Shown: positions 1-7,100 of the stretch, piece by piece
Numbering within the stretch: the stretch's first letter is position 1
Layout of the letters: each line of letters opens with the position of its first letter
NCBI GenBank assembly: GCA_020060085.1
Contig: JAGVAW010000325.1
Location: 1 to 34,480, forward strand
Direction: 5' to 3'
Length of the DNA stretch: 34,480 bases
From: Desulfobacterales bacterium
Lineage (GTDB): Bacteria > Desulfobacterota > Desulfobacteria > Desulfobacterales > Desulfatibacillaceae
Program-made: the position numbers and the translations under genes
The notes under the pieces: generated by a model
Told to the model about the DNA's origin: nothing
The model's database searches: none
Seen by the model: only the letters and a program-made list of their open reading frames with translations

Positions 1-1
1 C

Positions 2-640
2 CTTGTCGGCAACCGCCGCAGGGTTCTTATTTCGGATTTGGCCGGAAAATCCAACATTGAGTACAAGGCAAAGGAGCTGGGCATAGATTTGAACGGCGGG
101 GGCAACGGCCTGGATGCCGGGGCTGTTGTGCAGGAAATCAAGAAGATGGAGCACGCGGGCTATCAGTATGATGCTGCCGAGGCCTCATTCGAGCTTATGC
201 TCAAGAGAAAGTTAAATCTTCTGACCGCGCCATTCGAGTTTGAGAGCTTTCTGGTGACCATCCGCAAGGAAAAGGATTCGCCCTGCTGCTCCGAGGCCAC
301 CATAAAAATTGTGGTCAACGGCCAGGACCGATTCACCGCAGCCCAGGGAGCCGGGCCGGTCAGCGCGCTGGACAATGCATTGAGAAGGGCCTTGCGCCGC
401 TTTTACCCGGATGTTCTGGATGCAATCCGCCTTGTTGACTACAAGGTGCGGGTGCTGGATGGCCGGGACGGCACGGCAGCCAAGGTCAAGGTTTTCATTG
501 AATCAAGGGATAAGGAAAACATCTGGAAGACAATCGGGGTTAGCGAGGACATAATTGAAGCAAGCTGGCAGGCCCTTGCAGACAGCGTGCAGTATCCCTT
601 AAGCAAGATTTCTGCCCCCAAAAACAATTGCGGAGAATGA
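2..640 (+). CDS. cimA: (R)-citramalate synthase, C-terminal part (truncated by window edge)
   Basis: Open reading frame enters from the left edge and ends in TGA at 638-640; about 212 residues are visible. The first residues (VGNRRRVLISDLAGKSNI) are the join between the HMGL-like barrel and the linker in citramalate synthases, and the rest has the size and pattern of the LeuA_dimer regulatory domain. In the family, CimA condenses pyruvate and acetyl-CoA to (R)-citramalate, giving 2-oxobutyrate for isoleucine without threonine. The catalytic barrel is outside the window, so the substrate is inferred from sequence style and from the leuA neighbour, a pairing common in Deltaproteobacteria. A TTG at 38 is inside the protein and is not a start. 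An alternative is a homocitrate or second isopropylmalate synthase; I consider this less likely. Confidence 0.88.
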   Translation, partial: LVGNRRRVLISDLAGKSNIEYKAKELGIDLNGGGNGLDAGAVVQEIKKMEHAGYQYDAAEASFELMLKRKLNLLTAPFEFESFLVTIRKEKDSPCCSEATIKIVVNGQDRFTAAQGAGPVSALDNALRRALRRFYPDVLDAIRLVDYKVRVLDGRDGTAAKVKVFIESRDKENIWKTIGVSEDIIEASWQALADSVQYPLSKISAPKNNCGE

Positions 641-642
641 AA

Positions 643-723
643 ATGAGCACCGGAAATGGAGTCAAAATCGCCACGGGGAAATTGTTTGAAGACAATTCTT
701 CCCCGTGGTGCACGCTTCCATGA
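643..723 (+). CDS. possible 26-residue leader ORF between cimA and leuA
   Basis: ATG at 643 lies 2 bases after the cimA stop, with GGAG at 632-635 at 7-base spacing, and runs 26 codons to TGA at 721-723 (MSTGNGVKIATGKLF...). It spans both arms of the hairpin at 671-708. The placement resembles a leader peptide of an attenuator, but there are only two Leu codons and no run of Leu, Ile or Val codons. I recognise no homologous protein. It may be translated only by coupling to cimA, or be chance. Confidence 0.3.
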   Translation: MSTGNGVKIATGKLFEDNSSPWCTLP

Positions 724-778
724 CTTGAATAAAAAGTCGCTCAAACCACGGGAGTTTGCTTTTGCGGCAAAAGCTTTT
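671..778 (+). promoter_or_regulatory. possible attenuator-like leader of leuA
   Basis: A strong hairpin sits at 671-708: CCACGGGGAA plus ATTGT pair with ACAAT and TTCCCCGTGG across a two-base bulge, with a 6-base loop. A third copy of the left-arm sequence, CCACGGG at 746-752, can pair with the right arm (702-708) and so compete with the first hairpin. A weak terminator-like hairpin GCTTTT-GCGGC-AAAAGC followed by TTTT lies at 758-778. This order of mutually exclusive stems is what attenuators look like; function is inferred. Confidence 0.35.
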
Positions 779-814
779 ATCCGCCCCTAAAAAGGCTTTT
801 TGGAGATAAAGATC

Positions 815-2368
815 ATGGAAGACAAAAACAGGGTAATTATTTTTGACACAACCCTGCGTGACGGCGAGCAGTCGCCCGGCGCAAGCATGAATGTAAACGA
901 AAAGGTCCGTCTGGCGGGCCGTCTTGAAAAACTGGGCGTGGATGTTATTGAGGCGGGATTTCCTGCTGCCTCCCAGGGAGATTTTGACGCAGTGGCCGCT
1001 GTGGCGCAAAGATGCCGCAAAACCGGCGTTGCCGGGCTTTGCCGCACATCCAAGGCAGACATAGACCAGGCATGGGGCGCCATTTCAAAGGCAGTCAAGC
1101 CGCGCATCCATACATTTATCGCCACCTCGGACATCCACATGGAATACAAGCTCAAGATGAGCCGGGACCAGGTGATAGCAGCCACCATAGAAGCTGTGCG
1201 CTATGCAAGGACCCTTTGTGGCGATGTGGAGTTTTCGGCTGAAGACGGCAGCAGAAGCGACAGGGACTTTCTGTGCAAGGTCTTTTCCGCAGCCATTGGC
1301 GCGGGGGCCACAACGCTCAACCTGCCCGATACGGTGGGCTATGCCGTGCCAGAAGAGTTTTCCCAACTGGTGGCCTATGTGATTGCCCATACGGAAAACA
1401 TCCACAAGGCAGTGCTGTCCATACATTGCCACAACGATCTGGGCCTGGCCACGGCCAACACCCTGGCTGCCCTCAATGCAGGCGCGCGCCAGGCCGAGGT
1501 AACAATCAACGGCATTGGAGAGAGGGCAGGCAACACCTCTTTGGAAGAGGTGGTCATGGCTCTGCACACAAGGCCCAATTTCTTTGATCTCTACACCAGC
1601 ATCGTCACCGAGCAGATTGTGCCTGCAAGCCGCCTTGTGACCATGATAACCGGTATGGCGGTTCAGCCCAACAAGGCCATAGTTGGGGCCAATGCCTTTG
1701 CCCACGAGGCAGGCATTCATCAGGACGGGGTATTAAAAAACCCCATGACCTACGAAATAATGAAGCCCGAAGTGGTGGGGCTTTCCAGAAACAGAATGGT
1801 TCTGGGCAAGCATTCGGGGCGTCACGCCCTGCGCTCGCGTCTGGAGGAAATGGGCTATCTCATAAGCGATGATGAAATAAACACGCTGTTTGCCAGTTTC
1901 AAGGATTTGGCGGACAGGAAAAAGCATGTGGTGGATGAGGACCTGGAAGCCCTGGTGGCGGAAGCCATTTTGCGCACGCCTGAAACCTTTGCCCTGGAAT
2001 ACCTTCATGTTTCTGCGGGCAACACGGTTTATCCATCGGCCACAGTCAAATTGAGGGTGCATGACAAGCTGGTTCAGGGGGCGGAGTTCGGCAACGGCCC
2101 CATTGATGCCACCTTCAACGCCATATCCAAGCTCACCGGCTCAAAGGCCGAGCTTGCCCGCTTCATGGTGAGCGCGCTCACGGGCGGCACGGATGCCCAG
2201 GGCGAGGTTACGGTGCGCCTGAAGGAAAACGGCCTTCAGGCTGTTGGCAAGGGCGCAGACCCGGACATAATAACCGCAAGCGCCAAGGCCTTTATCAACG
2301 GATTGAACCGCCTGGAATACCTCAAGGCAAATCCCCTGCATTCCTCGCACACGGATATCTACGACTGA
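815..2368 (+). CDS. leuA: 2-isopropylmalate synthase
   Basis: 517 residues, the usual bacterial LeuA length. It condenses acetyl-CoA with 2-oxoisovalerate, the first committed step of leucine synthesis in the cytoplasm. Near the N-terminus is the HMGL-like signature FDTTLRDGEQSPGASM, with the catalytic Arg and metal-binding Asp; the metal site SIHCHNDLGLATAN and the motif GIGERAGNTSLEE follow, then GANAFAHEAGIHQDG, the linker with LGKHSGRHAL, and a C-terminal LeuA_dimer domain that in the family senses leucine. ATG at 815 is chosen because GGAG (802-805) lies 9 bases upstream; a TTG at 800 precedes the ribosome site and is rejected. It follows cimA by 174 bases of structured leader and ends before a strong terminator. 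Confidence 0.96.
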   Translation: MEDKNRVIIFDTTLRDGEQSPGASMNVNEKVRLAGRLEKLGVDVIEAGFPAASQGDFDAVAAVAQRCRKTGVAGLCRTSKADIDQAWGAISKAVKPRIHTFIATSDIHMEYKLKMSRDQVIAATIEAVRYARTLCGDVEFSAEDGSRSDRDFLCKVFSAAIGAGATTLNLPDTVGYAVPEEFSQLVAYVIAHTENIHKAVLSIHCHNDLGLATANTLAALNAGARQAEVTINGIGERAGNTSLEEVVMALHTRPNFFDLYTSIVTEQIVPASRLVTMITGMAVQPNKAIVGANAFAHEAGIHQDGVLKNPMTYEIMKPEVVGLSRNRMVLGKHSGRHALRSRLEEMGYLISDDEINTLFASFKDLADRKKHVVDEDLEALVAEAILRTPETFALEYLHVSAGNTVYPSATVKLRVHDKLVQGAEFGNGPIDATFNAISKLTGSKAELARFMVSALTGGTDAQGEVTVRLKENGLQAVGKGADPDIITASAKAFINGLNRLEYLKANPLHSSHTDIYD

Positions 2369-2405
2369 AAAAAGGCTTTTGTGCAAGTCAGCAGGCAAAT
2401 AAAAA

Positions 2406-2444
2406 GGGGAGGGGGTGGAAGGAACACCCTCTCCCCGCTTTTTT
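2406..2444 (+). terminator. bidirectional rho-independent terminator after leuA
   Basis: GGGGAGGGGGTG pairs with CACCCTCTCCCC (12 bp, one G-U) around a 7-base loop, followed by GCTTTTTT on the plus strand. On the minus strand the stem is followed by TTTTT (2401-2405), so it also ends the convergent transcript of the gene at 2451. Confidence 0.9.
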
Positions 2445-2450
2445 AAAGCC

Positions 2451-3074
2451 TTATAAAAGACCGGCCTTTGCCTTTATTTTAAGCAGGCCTGGGCTTTTGT
2501 TCAGATACATGAGCGGCGAATCAAGCCCTTTTTCAATGAAAAGTTTTTCAAGGTCGTCAAAAAGCACAGGCCGGTCAGGCCAGGTGAAGCTTTTTCTTTT
2601 TTCCTGAAAAGCCTGCCAGGTTTTGCGTACACCCTGATTGGGGGCCAAAATCTGCCTTTCCAGCCTGTCGCATACAAACAGCGCGCAAACCACTGGGGGA
2701 ATCTGCCACAGGCAGCCGGTGTTTGAAAGATAGACGCAACGGCCATCCTGGCGGGGACTTTTTATAGCGTCCAGAATTGCATTTATCTGCTGCGGCGTGC
2801 TGATAACTGCGTTAATCAGCGCATCGGCAAAGAATGTGACAATGCCTTCCCGTGAGCAGCATGCGCTTGTTTTGTCGTTAAAGCAGGCGGAAGTGCAAAA
2901 GTCTTTGAACCTGGCTTTCTGGAATGCATCAAGCTCATTGCGGAAGGCAAGATAGGGCTTTATCTGCCCGGTGATTTCCCGGCGCAGGCTTTCCCCCTGA
3001 GGGCCTTGCAGATGCCGGGCCATCATCTCCCAGGTCCGGCGCTGCTCCAGATTATAGGCGCTTTCTGAGTTCAC
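2451..3074 (-). CDS. Cys-rich conserved-type protein of unknown function
   Basis: 207 residues if the GTG at 3074 is the start; an in-frame ATG lies at codon 17. Cysteines cluster in two stretches: residues about 60-74 (CTSACFNDKTSACC) and about 113-134 (GRCVY...GCLW...VCALFVC). This spacing suggests a metal or Fe-S site, loosely like the CxxxCC proteins of the YkgJ type, but I cannot assign a family. No signal peptide or membrane segment is evident. It starts 16 bases after the stop of the cNMP-binding-domain gene, so the two are probably co-transcribed, and it ends at the bidirectional terminator. The ribosome site is weak, so the exact start is uncertain. Confidence 0.75.
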   Translation of the reverse strand: MNSESAYNLEQRRTWEMMARHLQGPQGESLRREITGQIKPYLAFRNELDAFQKARFKDFCTSACFNDKTSACCSREGIVTFFADALINAVISTPQQINAILDAIKSPRQDGRCVYLSNTGCLWQIPPVVCALFVCDRLERQILAPNQGVRKTWQAFQEKRKSFTWPDRPVLFDDLEKLFIEKGLDSPLMYLNKSPGLLKIKAKAGLL

Positions 3075-3090
3075 CTTGCCGTACCGGCTG

Positions 3091-3573
3091 TTAGCAGTGC
3101 CTTGTTGCAGGAATTCCCTTTCTGCGGGCCAGCTCCTCCTGCACCTGATGAAAACGGGTGCGGATGACCTCTGCCATGTGGCTCATCACAATGTAGCCCA
3201 TGCGGGGGTCCTCTTCAAACAGGGCCAGCAGGCAGTCCCGGCCCACCTTGAGCAGACGGCATTTGTCCGTGGCGCAGTAGGCCGAAAGGCTGTAAATGGG
3301 CGAGTGCATGAGCGCAGACCAGCCAAGCACCTGGCCCTGGCGGACGCTTGTGATGTTGTCTGAAGAGGTGCTCTCCCGCCCAGGAATCTCAAAGCGAAGA
3401 TCCACCCGGCCTTCAAGCACCACAAAGAGGCTTTCCGCCTGCTGGCCGTCTGCAAAAATCCTTGCGCCCGCAGTGTACTCTTTCTCCTGGCAGCAGGCCT
3501 TGACCTTGTTCATCTGCCCTTGGTCAAGACCGTCAAAAATAAGAATTTGCGTAAAAATATCTTTGCTGGTCAT
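3091..3573 (-). CDS. cyclic nucleotide-binding (Crp-type) domain protein without HTH
   Basis: 160 residues, almost entirely one CNB beta-roll: the segment with GARIFADGQQAESLFVVLEG (about 37-56) and a second half with VRQGQVLGWSALMHS (about 78-92). A Crp-like DNA-binding domain is absent; after the roll there is only a helix ending ARRKGIPATRHC. The phosphate-binding cassette, which in cAMP binders carries a conserved Arg before Thr/Ser, reads SALMHSPIYSLSA here, so canonical cAMP binding is doubtful. It probably acts as a cytoplasmic sensory or scaffold protein. It lies 54 bases downstream of the FAD enzyme and 16 bases upstream of the Cys-rich gene, on the same strand. GAGG precedes the ATG. 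Confidence 0.85.
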   Translation of the reverse strand: MTSKDIFTQILIFDGLDQGQMNKVKACCQEKEYTAGARIFADGQQAESLFVVLEGRVDLRFEIPGRESTSSDNITSVRQGQVLGWSALMHSPIYSLSAYCATDKCRLLKVGRDCLLALFEEDPRMGYIVMSHMAEVIRTRFHQVQEELARRKGIPATRHC

Positions 3574-3627
3574 TTTTGTTTTCCTCTTTGCCCCAAAAAA
3601 GCTTTTATTGATGAGGGCTTAAAAACC

Positions 3628-5112
3628 TCATGGTATGAAAATCCTGGGGTCCGGAAAAAGTGGCAGGCCGCGCATGGCAGGCGTAACGCGCTCCACAGCG
3701 CGGGCAATGCCCTGGCCGGGCTTGCCCTTGCGGGCCATTTTCTTTGGCTTGCCTTCCTTTTCACGAATTGCCTCTGCTGTCTGCCATCCTGCGCAGCACG
3801 CACTTTCCATGGAGGCAGGAACCTGGGTTCTGCACCAGTCTCCGGCAACAAAAAGGTTTTCAACAGGTGTAACCACGGGTGGCCTGCGTCTTTCCGTGCC
3901 TGGGTGGGGGCAGTGGATGGCCATGGGTATTCTCACCACAAGGCTGTGGACAAGCTTGGCGCGCTTTGCCTCCGGCAGAAACTGGGCAAGCTCGGCAAGA
4001 GTGGTCTGCACAACCTGTTTGTCGGTCATGGAAGAGGCGCGCTGGCAGTAAATGCAGTTTGTGGTGATAAGAGAGTGCGGGCTTGTTCTGTGGGAGTAAA
4101 TGTTGGAGTAGTCGTAAAAGTCGCAGTTCAAGTCCTTTTCGTCAAACTCCCTTGCCCAGAACTGGCGGCGCGTGAGCTTTTTGTCGAACCACAAATAAGT
4201 GCTTATGTAGGGGGAAGGCTCGAAAAATTCCAGATCTTTAAAAGGCGATTTTGCGGCCTTCCAGTTTTCGGGAACAATGTGCTTCAAGGCTGTTGGCGGC
4301 AGGGCTGCCACAACATATTTTGCATGGATTGCAGAGCCGTCTGCAAGCTTTACTTCAAGGCCGGAGCTGTTGCGGCTTATTTTTTCGACCGCGCGGCGGG
4401 TAAAAACCTTTCCGCCGGATTTTTCAATAAGGGCCTGGGCCTGGGGTGCAAAAAGCTCCCCAAGGCCTCGGTCTGCAAAGCCCACATCATACTGCATGTG
4501 GCTTACCATAAGCTTGAAGAAGCGGAAGAGCGCTCCTGCCGAGCACTTTTCAAGAGGCACATTCATTATGGACATGCAGACAAAGCGCCAGAAGCGGTTG
4601 ATGAAGTTGTCAGTAACCCCAAGCTTTTTAAGCACGCTTAAAGCATCCACCCGGTCAAGGCGCAGAACATCCTGCTCCGAAAGGCCCATGCAGAACCATG
4701 CGGCCCGCCTGTTGGACAGGATATCCCTGATGGGGAAAAACTCCCTTTCACGGATTATGCTTGGCAAAAAGTTGAAGGGCGGGGGCAGGGGAGCCATGTT
4801 TATTTTGTAGATTTTTTCCCCCTTTGCGATATCTATAAACTTGCCCCGCTGCCACACAATGCAGTTTTCGGTTTTCAATATCCGCAGCAATTGGAGCATA
4901 TTGGGATATTCGGAAAGAAAAATGTGCGGGCCGACAGTAACCGAGTCCCCAGTGGTTTTGTCAATCCAGCTCCTTGCCCTGCCGCCCAAAATGTCATCCT
5001 GCTCAAAAACGGCAACAGAAAGGCCTGTTCCTATAAGGCCCACCGCCGTGGTAAGCCCGGCAAGGCCGCCGCCCACAATGACAACATCCATACTGGAATC
5101 TTGTTGAGACAT
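3628..5112 (-). CDS. FAD-dependent desaturase-like oxidoreductase (HpnE / carotenoid desaturase-like)
   Basis: 494 residues. The N-terminal dinucleotide fold reads VVIVGGGLAGLTTAVGL, followed by the FAD-ribose Glu/Asp region (VFEQDDILGGRARSW). The C-terminal motif ENLFVAGDWCRTQVPASMES is the FAD-binding signature of the amine oxidase / phytoene desaturase superfamily, and the segment VGPHIFLSEYPNMLQLL matches that family's N-terminal substrate region. In the family these enzymes desaturate or dehydroxylate isoprenoids (squalene, phytoene, zeta-carotene). No squalene or phytoene synthase is nearby, so the substrate cannot be named. A basic C-terminal tail (KPKKMARKGKPG) is unusual. ATG at 5112 has GGGGAG about 5-6 bases upstream. 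It leads a three-gene minus-strand cluster. Confidence 0.82.
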   Translation of the reverse strand: MSQQDSSMDVVIVGGGLAGLTTAVGLIGTGLSVAVFEQDDILGGRARSWIDKTTGDSVTVGPHIFLSEYPNMLQLLRILKTENCIVWQRGKFIDIAKGEKIYKINMAPLPPPFNFLPSIIREREFFPIRDILSNRRAAWFCMGLSEQDVLRLDRVDALSVLKKLGVTDNFINRFWRFVCMSIMNVPLEKCSAGALFRFFKLMVSHMQYDVGFADRGLGELFAPQAQALIEKSGGKVFTRRAVEKISRNSSGLEVKLADGSAIHAKYVVAALPPTALKHIVPENWKAAKSPFKDLEFFEPSPYISTYLWFDKKLTRRQFWAREFDEKDLNCDFYDYSNIYSHRTSPHSLITTNCIYCQRASSMTDKQVVQTTLAELAQFLPEAKRAKLVHSLVVRIPMAIHCPHPGTERRRPPVVTPVENLFVAGDWCRTQVPASMESACCAGWQTAEAIREKEGKPKKMARKGKPGQGIARAVERVTPAMRGLPLFPDPRIFIP

Positions 5113-5531
5113 TTTTTCTCCCCAGACGAGCGTTTATAACGCAGAGCAATGACCCTGCGGGGCGCTTGCCGCCTTATGCAGTAAAAATAATTTCCCCATG
5201 CCTTTAAAGGATGCCCAAAGATTTGCCCGTTAATGCCTTTTACCCGATTGACAAAAACAGTAAGCCATTTGCCCTTGCGGGTCAACAGAAAGCTATTTTT
5301 GAGCATTCACAAACAAGCGCCAGTTTTTCTTGCAGGCTGTCTGGGCCGGGGCCTTATAGCTGCTGCGTTTTTTTTTTGACAGGCTGTGCTGCTGCTCTAT
5401 AATTGCAGAAGCGGGAGATAAATAGCGGCAAAACCACATTTTTTTACAAGCATATTACAGGTTCCACCTTTTTGCCGGAAAATGCTATACTTAAAGGTAA
5501 AATAAACTCCTTGCAGGGTTTTGATTGCGCC
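5113..5531. other. divergent intergenic region, 419 bp
   Basis: Lies between the divergent FAD-enzyme gene (minus) and the sigma-like gene (plus). It contains the consensus promoter at 5376-5403 and then an approximately 120-base 5' leader. The reading frame of the sigma-like gene is open back to 5403, but that part overlaps the -10 box and cannot be translated from this promoter. I found no convincing promoter for the minus-strand gene; the best TTGACC on that strand has a poor -10. Confidence 0.7.
5376..5403 (+). promoter_or_regulatory. consensus sigma70 promoter
   Basis: TTGACA at 5376-5381 and TATAAT at 5398-5403 are both perfect matches, with a 16-bp spacer preceded by a T-run. It faces the sigma-like gene; transcription should begin near 5410. 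Confidence 0.8.
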
Positions 5532-6188
5532 ATGAGCAATGCTGATTACCAGACAGAGTCCAGCCTTGTGAAAGACCTTTCCGGAGGCCGGAGAAGGACA
5601 AGAGCAGGGGCTTTATCCGTCCTTTACAAAAGGTACAACAGCTCTCTGGCCTCCTTTGCGCGGCAAAGGCTTGTTGATGCTGGCAGAATAAAAAACACTC
5701 TAACCCGCTTCTGGCTGGATGCCGTTCAAAAGGGCGCATTGGGTGATTACAAGGGCGATATCCCCCTTGAGGCATATCTTACAAGGCGGCTGGATGAATA
5801 CATCCAGCAGGAAAACCGCAGCCTGTCGCCGGATGATGAGGATCTTGCCACCCGCCTGGACCTTGAGGAGGATTATTCCGGACGCCTTTCAGATGAGCAG
5901 CGCAGGCAAAGGCAAATGGAAAGCCGGGTGCTTGGCCGCAGTCTGGCGCTTATGGTCAGGCACTTTCCCCAGGACGCCGAGCTGGTCTGGGCGTATTTAA
6001 AAGGCATGGACAGCCAGCAGATGGCCCGAAAAAGCCTTCCCCCCGGTGCCAGCCAGCGAAGTGTTGCAGACAGGGCCGCAGAGATTGAAAAGCAGCTTTT
6101 AAAGCCCCACACAGGCTCTCTTGCCCGCTTTGAAATTCTTGTGGAGCGCTGCCGCAGGCAGGAGCAGGAGGCCAAACCAAAGCTTTAA
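5532..6188 (+). CDS. putative sigma-factor-like protein (ECF-like, divergent)
   Basis: 218 residues from the ATG at 5532; earlier frame is inside the promoter. The N-terminal part (about 18-93; LSVLYKRYNSSLASFARQRL ... FWLDAVQKGALGDYKGDIPL) has the pattern of sigma region 2 of ECF factors, and about 137-195 (ALMVRHFPQDAELVWAYLKG followed by MDSQQMARK...) resembles region 4 with a helix-turn-helix. The middle is acidic and charged. The match is by pattern only; conserved residues of true sigma factors are few, so it may be a degenerate sigma or an adaptor. Its operon contains a membrane protein with a ZAS anti-sigma motif, which supports the assignment. The ribosome site is weak. It ends 16 bases before the next gene. 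Confidence 0.55.
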   Translation: MSNADYQTESSLVKDLSGGRRRTRAGALSVLYKRYNSSLASFARQRLVDAGRIKNTLTRFWLDAVQKGALGDYKGDIPLEAYLTRRLDEYIQQENRSLSPDDEDLATRLDLEEDYSGRLSDEQRRQRQMESRVLGRSLALMVRHFPQDAELVWAYLKGMDSQQMARKSLPPGASQRSVADRAAEIEKQLLKPHTGSLARFEILVERCRRQEQEAKPKL

Positions 6189-6204
6189 GGACAAGGCAAG
6201 CCCC

Positions 6205-7020
6205 ATGAAGTTTGAGCATATCCGATACAAGGAAATACCCTTGGGCAGCAGGGAAGGCTCTGTTGACCTCAGCACGGGTGCGCTCAAACTCATTTTTTTC
6301 AACAAGGATGAAAAACTCCGCAGCCATGCAGTAAAACACCTCACCAACCTTGCCGAGGCCCAAACCACCTGGAAGAGCCTTTCAAACGACCAGGAAAAGG
6401 TTGTGGCCAGAACCATCAAGGATTTGCAGGTTTTAGGCTGCCCCCACATTGCCCTTAAAACCCTTATCCCGCCCTGCGACAGGGGCGACTACCGCTGCAA
6501 GCTCTACGACCTGTGCACGCCCAAGGTGAAGGAGCTGGAGGAAATCTACCTTGCAGCAGTGAGGGGCTTTGTGGAGGATGCTGCCCAAGCCCCCCGCCTT
6601 GCCGAATATTTTTCCGACAGGGATGGCGAATATGCCATCACCCTCATGCCGGAAAGGCCTGTGGTCATAAAGGCAGCTCTTCTGGACAAGCAGGCTTACA
6701 ACCTAGTCACTTGCTACGGAGGCGTGGACATTAGCTTTGCCCAGATGCGGGATGCTCAGCTTGCCATGATAAGAAACGAAGCCCGCAAAAAAAACATAAC
6801 CCTGCACGAGGAGGCTGCCTGGGGTATTGAGCAAGGCCCGGCAGATGATTTTGCCGGTCAGGCCCACGCAGGAGAAAAGGCCACTGAAAATCAGAAGGCA
6901 AAAGACAAAACCCGGCGGGCAAGATTCCGTGGCGGCGCGCAATCATGGCGGCGCTATCTGGACTCTCTGGATGAATTTTCCGGCGAAGATGCAGAGGGAT
7001 TTTTTGATGACGACCTTTAA
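6205..7020 (+). CDS. unrecognised protein of the sigma-like operon
   Basis: 271 residues from ATG at 6205 (MKFEHIRYKEIPLGSREGS); the frame is open further upstream but overlaps the previous gene. I do not recognise a family. The N-terminal half looks mixed alpha/beta, with a Cys group at about 80-103 (CPHIALKTLIPPC...YRCKLYDLC) that could bind a metal. The C-terminal quarter is highly charged and probably disordered (many Lys/Arg/Glu, then SGEDAEGFFDDDL), with an acidic end. No signal peptide or membrane segment, so it is probably cytoplasmic. It sits between the sigma-like gene and the ZAS-type membrane protein; 80 bases separate it from the latter. Confidence 0.8.
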   Translation: MKFEHIRYKEIPLGSREGSVDLSTGALKLIFFNKDEKLRSHAVKHLTNLAEAQTTWKSLSNDQEKVVARTIKDLQVLGCPHIALKTLIPPCDRGDYRCKLYDLCTPKVKELEEIYLAAVRGFVEDAAQAPRLAEYFSDRDGEYAITLMPERPVVIKAALLDKQAYNLVTCYGGVDISFAQMRDAQLAMIRNEARKKNITLHEEAAWGIEQGPADDFAGQAHAGEKATENQKAKDKTRRARFRGGAQSWRRYLDSLDEFSGEDAEGFFDDDL

Positions 7021-7100
7021 GGGATTCTGACACTTTGCTTTAGGCCCGCCGGATTACAGTTGTTGGCCGGCAACAGGGCTTTTGGTTTTACGGGCAGGCA

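Noticed and set aside
1085-1720. 211-codon minus-strand ORF within leuA
   Set aside because: Shadow of leuA, whose catalytic motifs are continuous in the other frame.
3520-4641. 373-codon plus-strand ORF
   Set aside because: Antisense to the FAD desaturase-like gene, which has clear motifs and a ribosome site; the plus-strand translation has no family-like features.
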